43,797 bases of DNA from an uncultured Lachnospiraceae bacterium. Its GTDB lineage: Bacteria; Bacillota; Clostridia; Lachnospirales; Lachnospiraceae. The translations under genes were made by a program, and so were the position numbers. Each line of letters starts with the position of its first letter. Position 1 is the first letter of the stretch. Of the stretch, positions 8,764 through 17,055 are shown piece after piece. The stretch spans positions 1 through 43,797 of the forward strand of contig CACXFV010000050.1 of assembly GCA_902767015.1 (NCBI GenBank), written 5' to 3'. The notes under the pieces were generated by a model, which was given only the letters and a program-made list of their open reading frames with translations, did not search any database and was not told the DNA's origin.

Positions 8764-9657
8764 ATGAAGATTTTTGACGAAATAACAGATTTTAAAATAA
8801 ATAATTCAGCGGTGACACTGGGAAAATTTGATGGGCTTCATTTGGGACACCGGGTGCTGATAGAGGATATTCTGGATGGCAGTAAAAAATATGGTTACAA
8901 AACAGTCCTGTTTTCTTTTGATACCTCAGCTATCAACGGACAGAGTTCTATTACTACCAAAACAGAGAGAAATCATATATGTATGGAGCTTGGTATTGAA
9001 CATGTCATATATTATCCCGTGAACAGCGGGACAATGGCTATTGAACCGGAGGAGTTTATCAAAAATGTACTTGTTGACAGATTGGATGTAAAACGGGTAG
9101 TCACAGGAGAGGATTTCAGGTTTGGTAAAAAAAGAAGAGGCGACGTCTCAATGCTAAGAAAGTATTCTTCTATTTACGGTTATGAACTGATAGTGGAAAA
9201 AAGTGTTAGTATTGATGGAATTAGGGCGGGGAGCACTAGCATTAAAGAATATATTAAAGAGGGAAGAATTAATAAGGCAAATGAAATGTTAGGCTATCCT
9301 TATTTTATTATGGGTGAAGTCATAAAGGGAAATCAGATTGGCAGGACAATGGATGCAAGAACAGTCAATATTCATCCTCCTGATAATAAAATGCTTCCAC
9401 CCTATGGAGTATATAAAACATCTGTGACAGTGGAAGACAAAAAGTATAAGAGCATTACCAATATTGGGCTTTGTCCTACTGTCAGGTCTGGTAGTATGGT
9501 AACAGCAGAGACACATATTTTTGATTTTGAAAAGGATATCTATGGAGACAATATCAAAGTGGAATTTGAGAAGTTTATCAGATATGAAAAAAAATTTGAC
9601 AATATTGAAGAGTTAAAAAGACAGATAGCACTTGACATATCAGAAGCGAATTTATAA
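8764..9657 (+). CDS. ribF: Bifunctional riboflavin kinase/FAD synthetase
   Basis: RibF converts riboflavin to FMN and FMN to FAD. The N-terminal nucleotidyltransferase domain shows TLGKFDGLHLGHR (HxGH-type motif) and the GEDFRFGKKRRGD block. The C-terminal flavokinase domain shows GRTM, NIGLCPTV and FDFEKDIYG. Its PTAN motif, which binds Mg-ATP in the family, reads RTVN here: T and N are kept, P and A are not. ATG 8764 has GGAG six bases upstream (297 residues). GTG 8752 is an alternative start (301 residues). Confidence 0.93.
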   Translation: MKIFDEITDFKINNSAVTLGKFDGLHLGHRVLIEDILDGSKKYGYKTVLFSFDTSAINGQSSITTKTERNHICMELGIEHVIYYPVNSGTMAIEPEEFIKNVLVDRLDVKRVVTGEDFRFGKKRRGDVSMLRKYSSIYGYELIVEKSVSIDGIRAGSTSIKEYIKEGRINKANEMLGYPYFIMGEVIKGNQIGRTMDARTVNIHPPDNKMLPPYGVYKTSVTVEDKKYKSITNIGLCPTVRSGSMVTAETHIFDFEKDIYGDNIKVEFEKFIRYEKKFDNIEELKRQIALDISEANL

Positions 9658-9761
9658 AATAAACGTATAGTTTGCGAAAGTGAAAGAAAATACTTGAAAA
9701 GGAAGGGAGACTGCTTGAACATTCTTTCATTGGTAAAAAAGCAGTTTAAGAAGGTAATTTT

Positions 9762-11069
9762 ATGAAGATTAAGGTGGCAATTTTAGAACAGGATCAGAAC
9801 TACCAGAACAGATTACTTGTCGCACTCAGGGAGAAGTTTTCAGATAAGCTTGAGATTTTTCCGTGCAATACAAAGGAAGATATTGCCGGCGAGGTAGAAG
9901 CACATCAGATTAAGGTATTTGCGGTGAATCAGATGATAGATGCTGATCTGAAGGTAATTCCGGAGGAATGCGCGACGATTATTCTTACGGAGATGAGAAC
10001 AGCCGATAAGATTAAGGATTGTGATACTGTATGTAAGTATCAGAAGGTGCATGATATCGGAATGCAGTTGTATAAGATTGGTAAGAATCACGACAGACTT
10101 TTGGCGATTAAGAAAGAAAAGGAACGCAGGGAATTAAAGGAGCGGCTTGAGAGAGAACGAAAAGAGGAAGAAGAACGCTTAAGACGTGAGAAAGAGCTGG
10201 AAGAAGAACGGAAGAGACTGGAAGCAGAAAGACTCGAACGTGAGAGGAAGGAAGAAGAGGAGCGTCTGGCGGCACAGAGAGCCCGTGAAGAGGAGGAGAG
10301 AAAGAGACAGGAGGAAGAGCGCAGGGCAAGAGAAGAGAAAATCAGGGCAAGAAGAGCCAATCCGGCATTATATGTTTTTTTACCGGTTGAGTCAGGTGAA
10401 GGCAGTTCGCTGGCAAGTATAGCATGTACGATTAGCAATTTAAGTAAGGATTATAATATATTATACATAGATTTTACGCAGTATAGCAAGATGGGAAGAT
10501 TCTTCTTACAGAATGCCACCGGTAATGAGTATGCGGAGATACTTACCAAGGCATATCGTGATGAACTGACAGCGGAGGATGTGTTAAAGGGAATTTCCAT
10601 TGATGTGAGAACCGGAATTGAGTATATCAATAATAACAATTGTATGTATGAGATTGGTATACTGGGGGCAGAAGGTTTTGATAATTTTATGAAAGCCATC
10701 GGCAGTACCGAAAAGTACGATATTGTGATCATGAATATGGAGAGTATGCTTTCGCCGATGACGTATGCGGCTCTTAAGAGGGCAAGTAAGTTTACATTTG
10801 TCGGAAGCGGATTGGCGGATTCTAATAATCAATTAAAGAAGAAGGTTGATGCCATCAGAAAGTTTGACGAAGCTAATCATACCCATAAGATTAATCATGT
10901 CAATATCTTATATAATAAGTTTGACAGAAAATGTACAGAACTTAATTTGGAAAAGGTGAAAGTTGCAGGTGTCATACCGGTTATTAAGGAAAAGACGGAC
11001 ACAAGGATGTTAGATGCAATGGTAAAGCAGCCGGTATTTAAGGAAATCATTGATAAACCTGAGGATTGA
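9762..11069 (+). CDS. CpaE/MinD-like protein with pseudo-receiver and ER-rich helix
   Basis: The 435 residues fall into three parts. Residues 1-110 look like a receiver domain without its acidic phosphorylation site (FAVNQ where the Asp should be). Residues about 117-198 are an unbroken E/R/K-rich segment likely to form a rigid single helix or coiled coil. Residues 200-435 resemble the MinD/CpaE P-loop fold, but the nucleotide loop reads VESGEGSSL and lacks the usual Lys-Gly-Gly and Gly-Lys-Thr residues. This is the architecture of CpaE/TadZ-type localisation proteins, probably unable to hydrolyse ATP. AAGAAGG precedes the ATG. It is followed by an FHA protein and a small membrane protein. 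Function unknown. Confidence 0.65.
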   Translation: MKIKVAILEQDQNYQNRLLVALREKFSDKLEIFPCNTKEDIAGEVEAHQIKVFAVNQMIDADLKVIPEECATIILTEMRTADKIKDCDTVCKYQKVHDIGMQLYKIGKNHDRLLAIKKEKERRELKERLERERKEEEERLRREKELEEERKRLEAERLERERKEEEERLAAQRAREEEERKRQEEERRAREEKIRARRANPALYVFLPVESGEGSSLASIACTISNLSKDYNILYIDFTQYSKMGRFFLQNATGNEYAEILTKAYRDELTAEDVLKGISIDVRTGIEYINNNNCMYEIGILGAEGFDNFMKAIGSTEKYDIVIMNMESMLSPMTYAALKRASKFTFVGSGLADSNNQLKKKVDAIRKFDEANHTHKINHVNILYNKFDRKCTELNLEKVKVAGVIPVIKEKTDTRMLDAMVKQPVFKEIIDKPED

Positions 11070-11155
11070 CAGACACAGAAGGTTTGTAATGACAGAGACA
11101 GATTAGTGATAGTCAGGGATAATGCAGCTTAACAGAGTATGATTGGAGGAACAAT

Positions 11156-12511
11156 ATGGTTAATTTAATAGAAAGCGCAAACAGCGTACAATATATGCTT
11201 CAGGCAAATGACAGAATTGATAATTTGACGCTTGGAATGATGGTGAATAATGATATTGAAGGAATTGCCCCATTAAGACCTATTCAGGCAGGAAATGAGA
11301 GATATTTTAAATATGAACTGGATAATAAGGTATCGCTGAATGAATATTTGGGCGAATATGTGAAGAGAGACAGACTGTTGCTGTCGTTTTATCATATTGC
11401 GGTTGCCATTAAGGTATCTACGGAATATATGATTAACTGGACATCATTTGTACTGGATATGGAGCATATTTATGTAGAGCAGGAGAGTGGTAAGACATAT
11501 CTGATATGTGTACCGCTGCTCAGTGTCTTAAATGATGGAAATACATGTAATTTTTTTAAGAATATACTGTTTACGGCCCAGTTTGATGAAGAAGAGAACG
11601 GAGACTATGTGGGCAGACTGATTACTTTCTTAAATCCAAAAACATATACTATAGATAAATTTATCTATGAACTGGAGAATATGCTCGAGATAGCACACAG
11701 ACAGTTTGATGTGTATGATGATGAACCGGAGGAAGAGGAAGAAGAAATAGCAGCCGGTGATATAGAAGAAGCGATTGCTGCTGATGATGAAAAAGTGACT
11801 GATATTGGAGAAAATGCCAGTGGAGAATTATCGGATATGGCAGAGAAGGCAGGCGGAGAAGTGTCAGATATCACAGAGAGTGTGAATGAGAAACTGCCTG
11901 ATATAGCAGAGAATGTCAGCGAAGAAGTGTCAGGTATTACAGAGAGTGTGAGTGAGAAACTGCCTGATATGGCAGAGAATGTCAGCGAAGAAGTGTCAGG
12001 TATCACAGAGAATATAAGTGAAAAAGTGTCAGATATCACAGAGAATGTCAGTGGAGAAGCAGCAGGTGCCACAGAGAATGTGGGTGAAATATTGCCGGAT
12101 AGCGTGGAGAATGCAGCCGAAGCGGTAGCAGATATCACAGGGGCTATCGGTGAGGAGGCTGCAAGTGTTGGAGCAACTGTCAGTGAAAAAGTCACAGATA
12201 CAGTAGAGAATACCGCATTTTTACTGAGAACCAGAACAAATGAAAAGATAGTGATAACAAAGGATAAGTTCTGTGTGGGAAGTGACAGTCTAAACGTGGA
12301 TTATTGTGTGACCGGTAATGCAGATGTGGAGGATATTCATGCCTTTATCATCAAAAAGGGAAATGAATATTTTATTTTGGATAATAATACACGTAAGGGA
12401 ACCTTTATGAATAACGTGGCTTTAATCTATGAGGAGGGTGCAGTATTTCTGCCTCATGGGGCGCATTTAAGGTTCGGTAGTGAAGAATTTGATTTTAAGA
12501 TGCATGAGTAG
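11156..12511 (+). CDS. DUF6382-like protein with 11-residue repeats and FHA domain
   Basis: The 451-residue protein has an N-terminal domain (1-190) resembling the DUF6382 region found fused to FHA domains in clostridia. An acidic linker (EEEEEE, about 197-202) follows. Residues about 218-349 hold twelve 11-residue repeats of the type AENVSEEVSGI. The C-terminal FHA domain spans residues 355-451 (VGSD, IHAFIIKKGNEYF, RKGTFMNN). FHA domains bind phosphothreonine, but here the usual GR and S-R-x-H residues read GS and E-D-I-H, so binding may be weak or lost. The 11-mer repeats predict a long amphipathic helix. GGAGG-like sequence precedes ATG 11156. Likely a scaffold acting with the gene before it. 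Confidence 0.65.
   Translation: MVNLIESANSVQYMLQANDRIDNLTLGMMVNNDIEGIAPLRPIQAGNERYFKYELDNKVSLNEYLGEYVKRDRLLLSFYHIAVAIKVSTEYMINWTSFVLDMEHIYVEQESGKTYLICVPLLSVLNDGNTCNFFKNILFTAQFDEEENGDYVGRLITFLNPKTYTIDKFIYELENMLEIAHRQFDVYDDEPEEEEEEIAAGDIEEAIAADDEKVTDIGENASGELSDMAEKAGGEVSDITESVNEKLPDIAENVSEEVSGITESVSEKLPDMAENVSEEVSGITENISEKVSDITENVSGEAAGATENVGEILPDSVENAAEAVADITGAIGEEAASVGATVSEKVTDTVENTAFLLRTRTNEKIVITKDKFCVGSDSLNVDYCVTGNADVEDIHAFIIKKGNEYFILDNNTRKGTFMNNVALIYEEGAVFLPHGAHLRFGSEEFDFKMHE
11888..12019 (+). repeat. 66-bp tandem DNA repeat within the FHA gene
   Basis: Two near-identical 66-bp units start at 11888 and 11954 (each begins GAGAAACTGCCTGATAT). They differ at only a few positions and encode 22 residues, exactly two 11-residue protein repeats. 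This points to recent duplication by slippage or unequal recombination. Confidence 0.85.
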
Positions 12512-12525
12512 GAAACCGGTAACAG

Positions 12526-12552
12526 TTCATAAGCGGGTGCTCAGTTTATGAA
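12526..12552 (+). other. Small hairpin before the 54-residue membrane gene
   Basis: TTCATAA (12526-12532) pairs perfectly with TTATGAA (12546-12552). There is no U-tract, so it is more likely an intercistronic stem than a terminator. Confidence 0.35.
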
Positions 12553-12585
12553 AAATGAAATTGATGAATGAGAAGGTGTGTGAGA

Positions 12586-12750
12586 ATGTTTAATATGTTA
12601 TTGAGTAATGTTGTCGACACAGCGGTTAATACAGGTGACAGCGGAGGAATGACAAAATTTATCATCATTGGTGTGGTGTGTGTTGTTCTGATTGCCGGAA
12701 TAGCCGTGTTGGGAATACTTTCCAAAAAGGATAACGACAAGGATGAGTAG
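12586..12750 (+). CDS. Small single-span membrane protein (54 aa)
   Basis: The 54-residue product has a short polar N-terminal segment, one strongly hydrophobic helix (about residues 24-45: KFIIIGVVCVVLIAGIAVLG) and a charged tail KKDNDKDE. ATG 12586 follows AAGGTG with proper spacing; an in-frame ATG at 12568 lacks a site. No family is recognised. It lies 75 nt after the FHA gene in the same orientation, so it may be the membrane anchor of that system, which is inference from position only. Confidence 0.6.
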   Translation: MFNMLLSNVVDTAVNTGDSGGMTKFIIIGVVCVVLIAGIAVLGILSKKDNDKDE

Positions 12751-12857
12751 TGTATATTTTGCTTGAAAAAACAGGGTGGATGCTGTTATCATCTTTAAGA
12801 TTGATACTCTAAAAAGGGAGTAGCCGGCACAGAATGAGTGTGTACGATGTCGACATA

Positions 12858-13097
12858 ACCGATATTTTAATATCCGTATCGTAATTAAATGGCGAGACTT
12901 TGGTCATATTATGTATTAGGAACTGTATAATTAAACTTTACAGTTTTTGAGTTGAAATGCTTACACATAAGACATTTCGGCTCAAAAACGGATTAAGTTA
13001 TGGATATATAGTTCCTTAGTATAGCTTATGCTGATACATAATATTTTCAGAGTTTCGCTATTATTATGTTATCACCATCAATTTTGTGAATATCGGT
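12858..13097. repeat. 240-nt imperfect inverted repeat, MITE-like or structured RNA
   Basis: The region without genes (12751-13198) contains nested arms around one centre. They are ACCGATATT 12858-12866 with AATATCGGT 13089-13097; 12892-12916 with 13034-13058 (20 of 25 match); GGAACT 12919-12924 with AGTTCC 13010-13015; GTTTTTGAG 12943-12951 with CTCAAAAAC 12981-12989; and GAAATG 12954-12959 with CATTTC 12973-12978. The loop is about 13 nt. No ORF lies inside. It fits a miniature inverted-repeat element or a long hairpin RNA. Segments 12927-12942 and 12991-13002 recur between pyrF and pyrK. Confidence 0.75.
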
Positions 13098-13198
13098 AAT
13101 GACGGCAGTGAGTGGAAAAATGGTTGACTGTGAACAGTAAAAAATGATAACAGTAGGAATAGGAAGGCCTGACATAATAGGAAGGAGAATTTAGTGAG

Positions 13199-14254
13199 AT
13201 GAAAAAAAGAACAGGTTCTGCATTATTTATGGGATACGTTTTATTGGTGGGGGCAGGATTTTTGGCGAATAGAAGGGGGGGCGATTCCACCATTATCAAT
13301 ATGCTGTTACTGATATTGGGTTTTGTGATGCTGATTAAGGGAGCTGATTATTTTGTCGACGGAGCATCAGGTATCGCCGATAAATTTGGTGTCCCACAGA
13401 TTATTATCGGTTTGACCATCGTGGCATTTGGTACATCGGCACCGGAGGCAGCAATCAGTATCAGTTCAGCGCTGAAAGGAAGTACAGGTCTTGCGATAGG
13501 AAATGTTGTGGGAAGTAATATTATGAATATTCTGGTAATATTGGGCTTTACTGCTATTATCAGAGAATTACACGTGGGTAAATCAACTGTATATATTGAG
13601 ATGCCATTTGTCATATTGATTACTGCTGTGATGGTTGCCATGGGAGCAGTAAATGGGGAGTTGGGCATTGCATCGGGTATTGTATTATGGTGCTTCTTCA
13701 TTGTGTTTTTTATCTATCTTATTGTGATGGCAAAAAAAGGAATGGAAGCAGCTTCTTCCCAGGAGGGGGGACAGAGTCATGGCGAAGAGCAGACCGGGGA
13801 GAAAAAGAATACCGGTATTCTTGTATTTTTGTTTTTTACCATTGTGGGAATGACCGGAATTGTCATAGGAAGTGATGTGACGGTAGACAGTGCCTCCTTC
13901 ATTGCAGAAAAATTCGGAATGAGTGAGAGATTAATCGGTTTAACCATCGTAGCATTCGGTACTTCACTGCCGGAGCTTGTAACCTCTGTCATTGCTGCTG
14001 TCAAGGGAAATGCAGATATTGCCATAGGCAATATTGTGGGAAGTAACATCTTTAATATTCTGTTTGTTTTGGGAACGACAGCACTGATTCAAACTGTAGC
14101 CTACGACAAGGCCTTTGTCTTTGACGGAATCATTGCTATTGCAGCGGCAGCTTTGTTGTTTGTCAGTGTGGTAAGAAAAAAAGAGCTGGGAAGAGTGGCA
14201 GGAATTATTATGCTTCTTTGTTATGCAGGATATTTTGTTCATCTGATTATGTGA
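13199..14254 (+). CDS. Calcium/sodium antiporter (CaCA family)
   Basis: This 351-residue membrane protein exchanges Ca2+ for Na+ or H+ across the cytoplasmic membrane in known relatives. It carries the two inverted alpha repeats of the family: GLTIVAFGTSAPE with GNVVGSNIMNI, and GLTIVAFGTSLPE with GNIVGSNIFNI. About ten membrane helices are visible, with a polar loop (SSQEGGQSHGEEQTGEKK) between the halves. AAGGAG (13182-13187) supports ATG 13199. The first 34 residues extend beyond the usual family start, so a later ATG at 13301 is possible but lacks a site. Confidence 0.9.
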   Translation: MKKRTGSALFMGYVLLVGAGFLANRRGGDSTIINMLLLILGFVMLIKGADYFVDGASGIADKFGVPQIIIGLTIVAFGTSAPEAAISISSALKGSTGLAIGNVVGSNIMNILVILGFTAIIRELHVGKSTVYIEMPFVILITAVMVAMGAVNGELGIASGIVLWCFFIVFFIYLIVMAKKGMEAASSQEGGQSHGEEQTGEKKNTGILVFLFFTIVGMTGIVIGSDVTVDSASFIAEKFGMSERLIGLTIVAFGTSLPELVTSVIAAVKGNADIAIGNIVGSNIFNILFVLGTTALIQTVAYDKAFVFDGIIAIAAAALLFVSVVRKKELGRVAGIIMLLCYAGYFVHLIM

Positions 14255-14313
14255 TGAAAAGTATTTCCTTTTTTGTGATTTCGGGGTATAATTATAAGAA
14301 TTATACATATGTA

Positions 14314-14347
14314 TTGAAATAAGGTGACAGTTTCGCTATACTGTTAC
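14314..14347 (+). promoter_or_regulatory. Promoter and overlapping operator of the serine acetyltransferase gene
   Basis: TTGAAA (14314-14319), 17 bases, TATACT (14337-14342) form a good sigma-A promoter. An inverted repeat GTGACAGT (14324-14331) / ACTGTTAC (14340-14347), matching at 7 of 8 positions, covers the spacer and the -10 element, as an operator for a repressor would. A weaker TATAAT lies at 14287-14292. The regulator is unknown. Confidence 0.55.
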
Positions 14348-14369
14348 AAGATGAAAATGGAGGTTTGGC

Positions 14370-15317
14370 ATGAATCCGAATTGCGAATGTGAGATGACCA
14401 ATACAGAAAAAGAAATTATAGATACCATCAGGCGGATATCGGAGAATTATAAGGAGTCCGATATTTTATGCCTTAAAAAGACAAAGCACCTGCCGAGCAG
14501 AAAAGAAATTATTGATATTATTAAGGATTTACGTGGTGTTGTTTTTCCAGGATATTTTGAAGAATATAGTGTGAGTGTGGCTTATGCAGAGTACTATGCA
14601 GGCAACAGAATGGTAGATATAAAGCAAAGGCTATACAGGCAGCTGATTGCCGCCATCAGTTATAGTGAGAACTATAATAATGAAGAGATCATGCAAAAGG
14701 CTGAAGAAATCAGCCTTAAATTTGTTAAGAAGCTTCCGGATATACAACAGATGCTTTTGTTAGATGTACAGGCGGGCTTTGATGGCGATCCGGCGGCAAA
14801 GAGTAAAGAAGAGATTATATGCTCTTATCCGGGATTTTTCGCAATATATGTGTATCGTCTGGCGCATGAACTTTATCTTGAGAATGTACCCTTTATTCCG
14901 CGCATTATGACGGAGTATGCACATAGTAAAACCGGAATCGATATCAATCCGGGAGCAACGATAGGAAAGTATTTCTTTATTGACCATGGGACAGGGGTCG
15001 TAATCGGTGAAACAACTATCATAGGAGACAATGTAAAACTTTATCAGGGTGTTACATTGGGCGCTTTGTCTACCAGAAGCGGTCAGCTGCTAAGGGATGT
15101 CAAGAGGCATCCGACAATAGGAAATCATGTCACCATTTATTCAGGGGCTTCAGTGCTGGGAGGTGAGACTGTGATAGGAGATGGCACGGTAATAGGCGGT
15201 AATGCTTTTATTACACAGTCGATTCCTGCCAATGCTAAAGTTATTGTAAAGAATCCTGAATTTAAGATAAAAGAAACAAAAAAGATGAGTCTTGATACAA
15301 CACCATGGGAGATTTAA
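14370..15317 (+). CDS. epsC: Serine O-acetyltransferase
   Basis: The enzyme acetylates L-serine with acetyl-CoA to give O-acetylserine, the precursor of cysteine. The 315 residues have a helical N-terminal domain and a C-terminal left-handed beta helix with hexapeptide repeats (INPGATIGKYFFIDHGTGVVIGET, KLYQGVTLGA, IGNHVTIYSGASVLGG). The catalytic-type His in IDHGTG is present. The long N-terminal region fits the EpsC subfamily rather than enterobacterial CysE. GGAGG precedes ATG 14370. No cysteine synthase gene is next to it, but the two ABC exporter genes follow within 5 nt. Confidence 0.9.
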   Translation: MNPNCECEMTNTEKEIIDTIRRISENYKESDILCLKKTKHLPSRKEIIDIIKDLRGVVFPGYFEEYSVSVAYAEYYAGNRMVDIKQRLYRQLIAAISYSENYNNEEIMQKAEEISLKFVKKLPDIQQMLLLDVQAGFDGDPAAKSKEEIICSYPGFFAIYVYRLAHELYLENVPFIPRIMTEYAHSKTGIDINPGATIGKYFFIDHGTGVVIGETTIIGDNVKLYQGVTLGALSTRSGQLLRDVKRHPTIGNHVTIYSGASVLGGETVIGDGTVIGGNAFITQSIPANAKVIVKNPEFKIKETKKMSLDTTPWEI

Positions 15318-15321
15318 AGTT

Positions 15322-17037
15322 ATGAAATCGCTGATGAAATATCTGAAAGGATATGAGAAAGAGTGTATATTAAGTCCTCTGTTTAAGATGCTTGAAGCGA
15401 CATTTGAACTGTTTGTGCCGTTGGTCATGGCGGCTATTATTGATCAGGGAATAGCAAACGGCGATAAAAGTTACATAATAAAGATGTGTTTTGTTCTGAT
15501 TACGCTAGGAGTGGTAGGTCTTACATGCTCGCTGACGGCACAGTACTTTGCGGCTAAGGCAGCAGTGGGATTTTCAGCAAAGCTTCGACATGCTTTGTTT
15601 CAACATATTGGTACACTGTCATTTTCAGAGATTGACAGACTGGGAACCTCTACACTTATCACGAGAATGACAAGTGATGTCAATCAGCTGCAAAATGGTG
15701 TTAACCTTGTACTGAGGCTGTTGCTCAGATCACCTTTTGTGGTGTTGGGGGCAATGATTATGGCTTTTACGATTGATATAAAGTCAGCCTTTGTATTCGT
15801 GGTGGTAATACCGGTGCTCTTTCTTGTGGTGTTTGCCATTATGTATATCACTATTCCTATGTATCGAAAAGTACAGCAAAGACTTGATCATATTTTAAAA
15901 ATAACGAGGGAGAATCTTACAGGTGTAAGGGTGATAAGAGCCTTTAATAATGAGAATAATGAGAAAAAGGAATTTGATGCCGGCAATGAGAGTCTTACAG
16001 ATATGCAGCTTCATGTGGGAAGGATTTCGGCTGTTATGAATCCACTCAGCTATTGTGTGATCAATGCAGGAGCAGTGGCACTGATTTATTCCGGTGCCCT
16101 AAGGGTAGATGCAGGATATATATCCCAGGGGCAGGTCGTTGCATTGGTAAATTATATGTCGCAGATATTGGTGGAAGTGATAAAGCTGGCTAATCTTATT
16201 ATTACGGTGACAAAGGCATTTGCATCAGCAGGCAGGGTAAGGACAGTCTTTGACACGAAATCATCTGTTACAGAAAGTAAATCACCTTGTTCCGGTGAAG
16301 AGAATAGTGAATATGTGGTAGAATTTCGGAATGTTAGCCTGAAATATCATGAAACCGGAGAAGAGGCAATCAGCCATATTGATTTTAGGGTTAAGAGAGG
16401 GCAGACGGTAGGAATTATAGGAGGTACCGGCTGTGGGAAATCATCCGTAGTGCATCTGATACCAAGATTTTATGATGCAACAGAGGGAGAAGTCATTGTT
16501 AACGGGGTTAATGTAAAGGACTGGGATACAGAAAAGCTTCGTGATGCGGTTGGAATTGTCCTGCAGAAAGCAGTACTTTTTAAGGGGAGTATCAGAGATA
16601 ACATAAGGTGGGGAAAAAAAGACGCTACTGATGAGGAAATTTACAGAGCACTGGATATTTCCCAGTCGAGGGAATTTGTTGAAAATAAAGAGAATAAGCT
16701 TGATGAGATGATTGAGCAGGAGGGAAGAAATCTGTCAGGAGGACAGAGACAGAGATTAACCATAGCGAGAGCAGTGGTTAAGGAACCCCAGATACTCATT
16801 CTTGATGATAGTGCTTCAGCACTTGATTTTGCCACGGATGCGAGACTGCGAAGGTCATTAAAGAAAATGGACAAGTCCACTACGGTGTTTATCGTATCCC
16901 AAAGAACTTCTTCTATACAACATGCTGACATGATTATCGTTCTGGATGACGGAAAGATTGCCATGATAGGAACACATGAGGAATTACTTGAACGATGTAA
17001 TGAGTATAGAGAGATACATAATTCGCAAATAAATTGA
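15322..17037 (+). CDS. ABC exporter half-transporter, subunit with degenerate ATP site
   Basis: This 571-residue protein has six membrane helices followed by a nucleotide-binding domain with Walker A GGTGCGKSS and signature LSGGQRQR. The residue after Walker B is Asp instead of the catalytic Glu (ILILDDSAS), and the switch His is replaced by Gln (VSQRTSS). This is the degenerate subunit of a heterodimeric exporter of the TM287/288, LmrCD or BmrCD type, paired with the next gene. Substrate cannot be read from the sequence; multidrug or peptide export is usual. ATG 15322 follows GGAG and lies 4 nt after the previous gene. Confidence 0.88.
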   Translation: MKSLMKYLKGYEKECILSPLFKMLEATFELFVPLVMAAIIDQGIANGDKSYIIKMCFVLITLGVVGLTCSLTAQYFAAKAAVGFSAKLRHALFQHIGTLSFSEIDRLGTSTLITRMTSDVNQLQNGVNLVLRLLLRSPFVVLGAMIMAFTIDIKSAFVFVVVIPVLFLVVFAIMYITIPMYRKVQQRLDHILKITRENLTGVRVIRAFNNENNEKKEFDAGNESLTDMQLHVGRISAVMNPLSYCVINAGAVALIYSGALRVDAGYISQGQVVALVNYMSQILVEVIKLANLIITVTKAFASAGRVRTVFDTKSSVTESKSPCSGEENSEYVVEFRNVSLKYHETGEEAISHIDFRVKRGQTVGIIGGTGCGKSSVVHLIPRFYDATEGEVIVNGVNVKDWDTEKLRDAVGIVLQKAVLFKGSIRDNIRWGKKDATDEEIYRALDISQSREFVENKENKLDEMIEQEGRNLSGGQRQRLTIARAVVKEPQILILDDSASALDFATDARLRRSLKKMDKSTTVFIVSQRTSSIQHADMIIVLDDGKIAMIGTHEELLERCNEYREIHNSQIN

Positions 17038-17055
17038 TTAGAAATGAGGATGATT

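Noticed and set aside
10088-10438. Minus strand Ser/Leu-rich ORFs opposite the ER-rich helix
   Set aside because: Composition is only the complement of Glu/Arg codons; no start signal.
11665-12195. 176-codon minus strand ORF opposite the FHA gene
   Set aside because: It is the mirror of the 11-residue repeat region (Ser/Ala/Ile-rich low complexity), with no ribosome site; a shadow.
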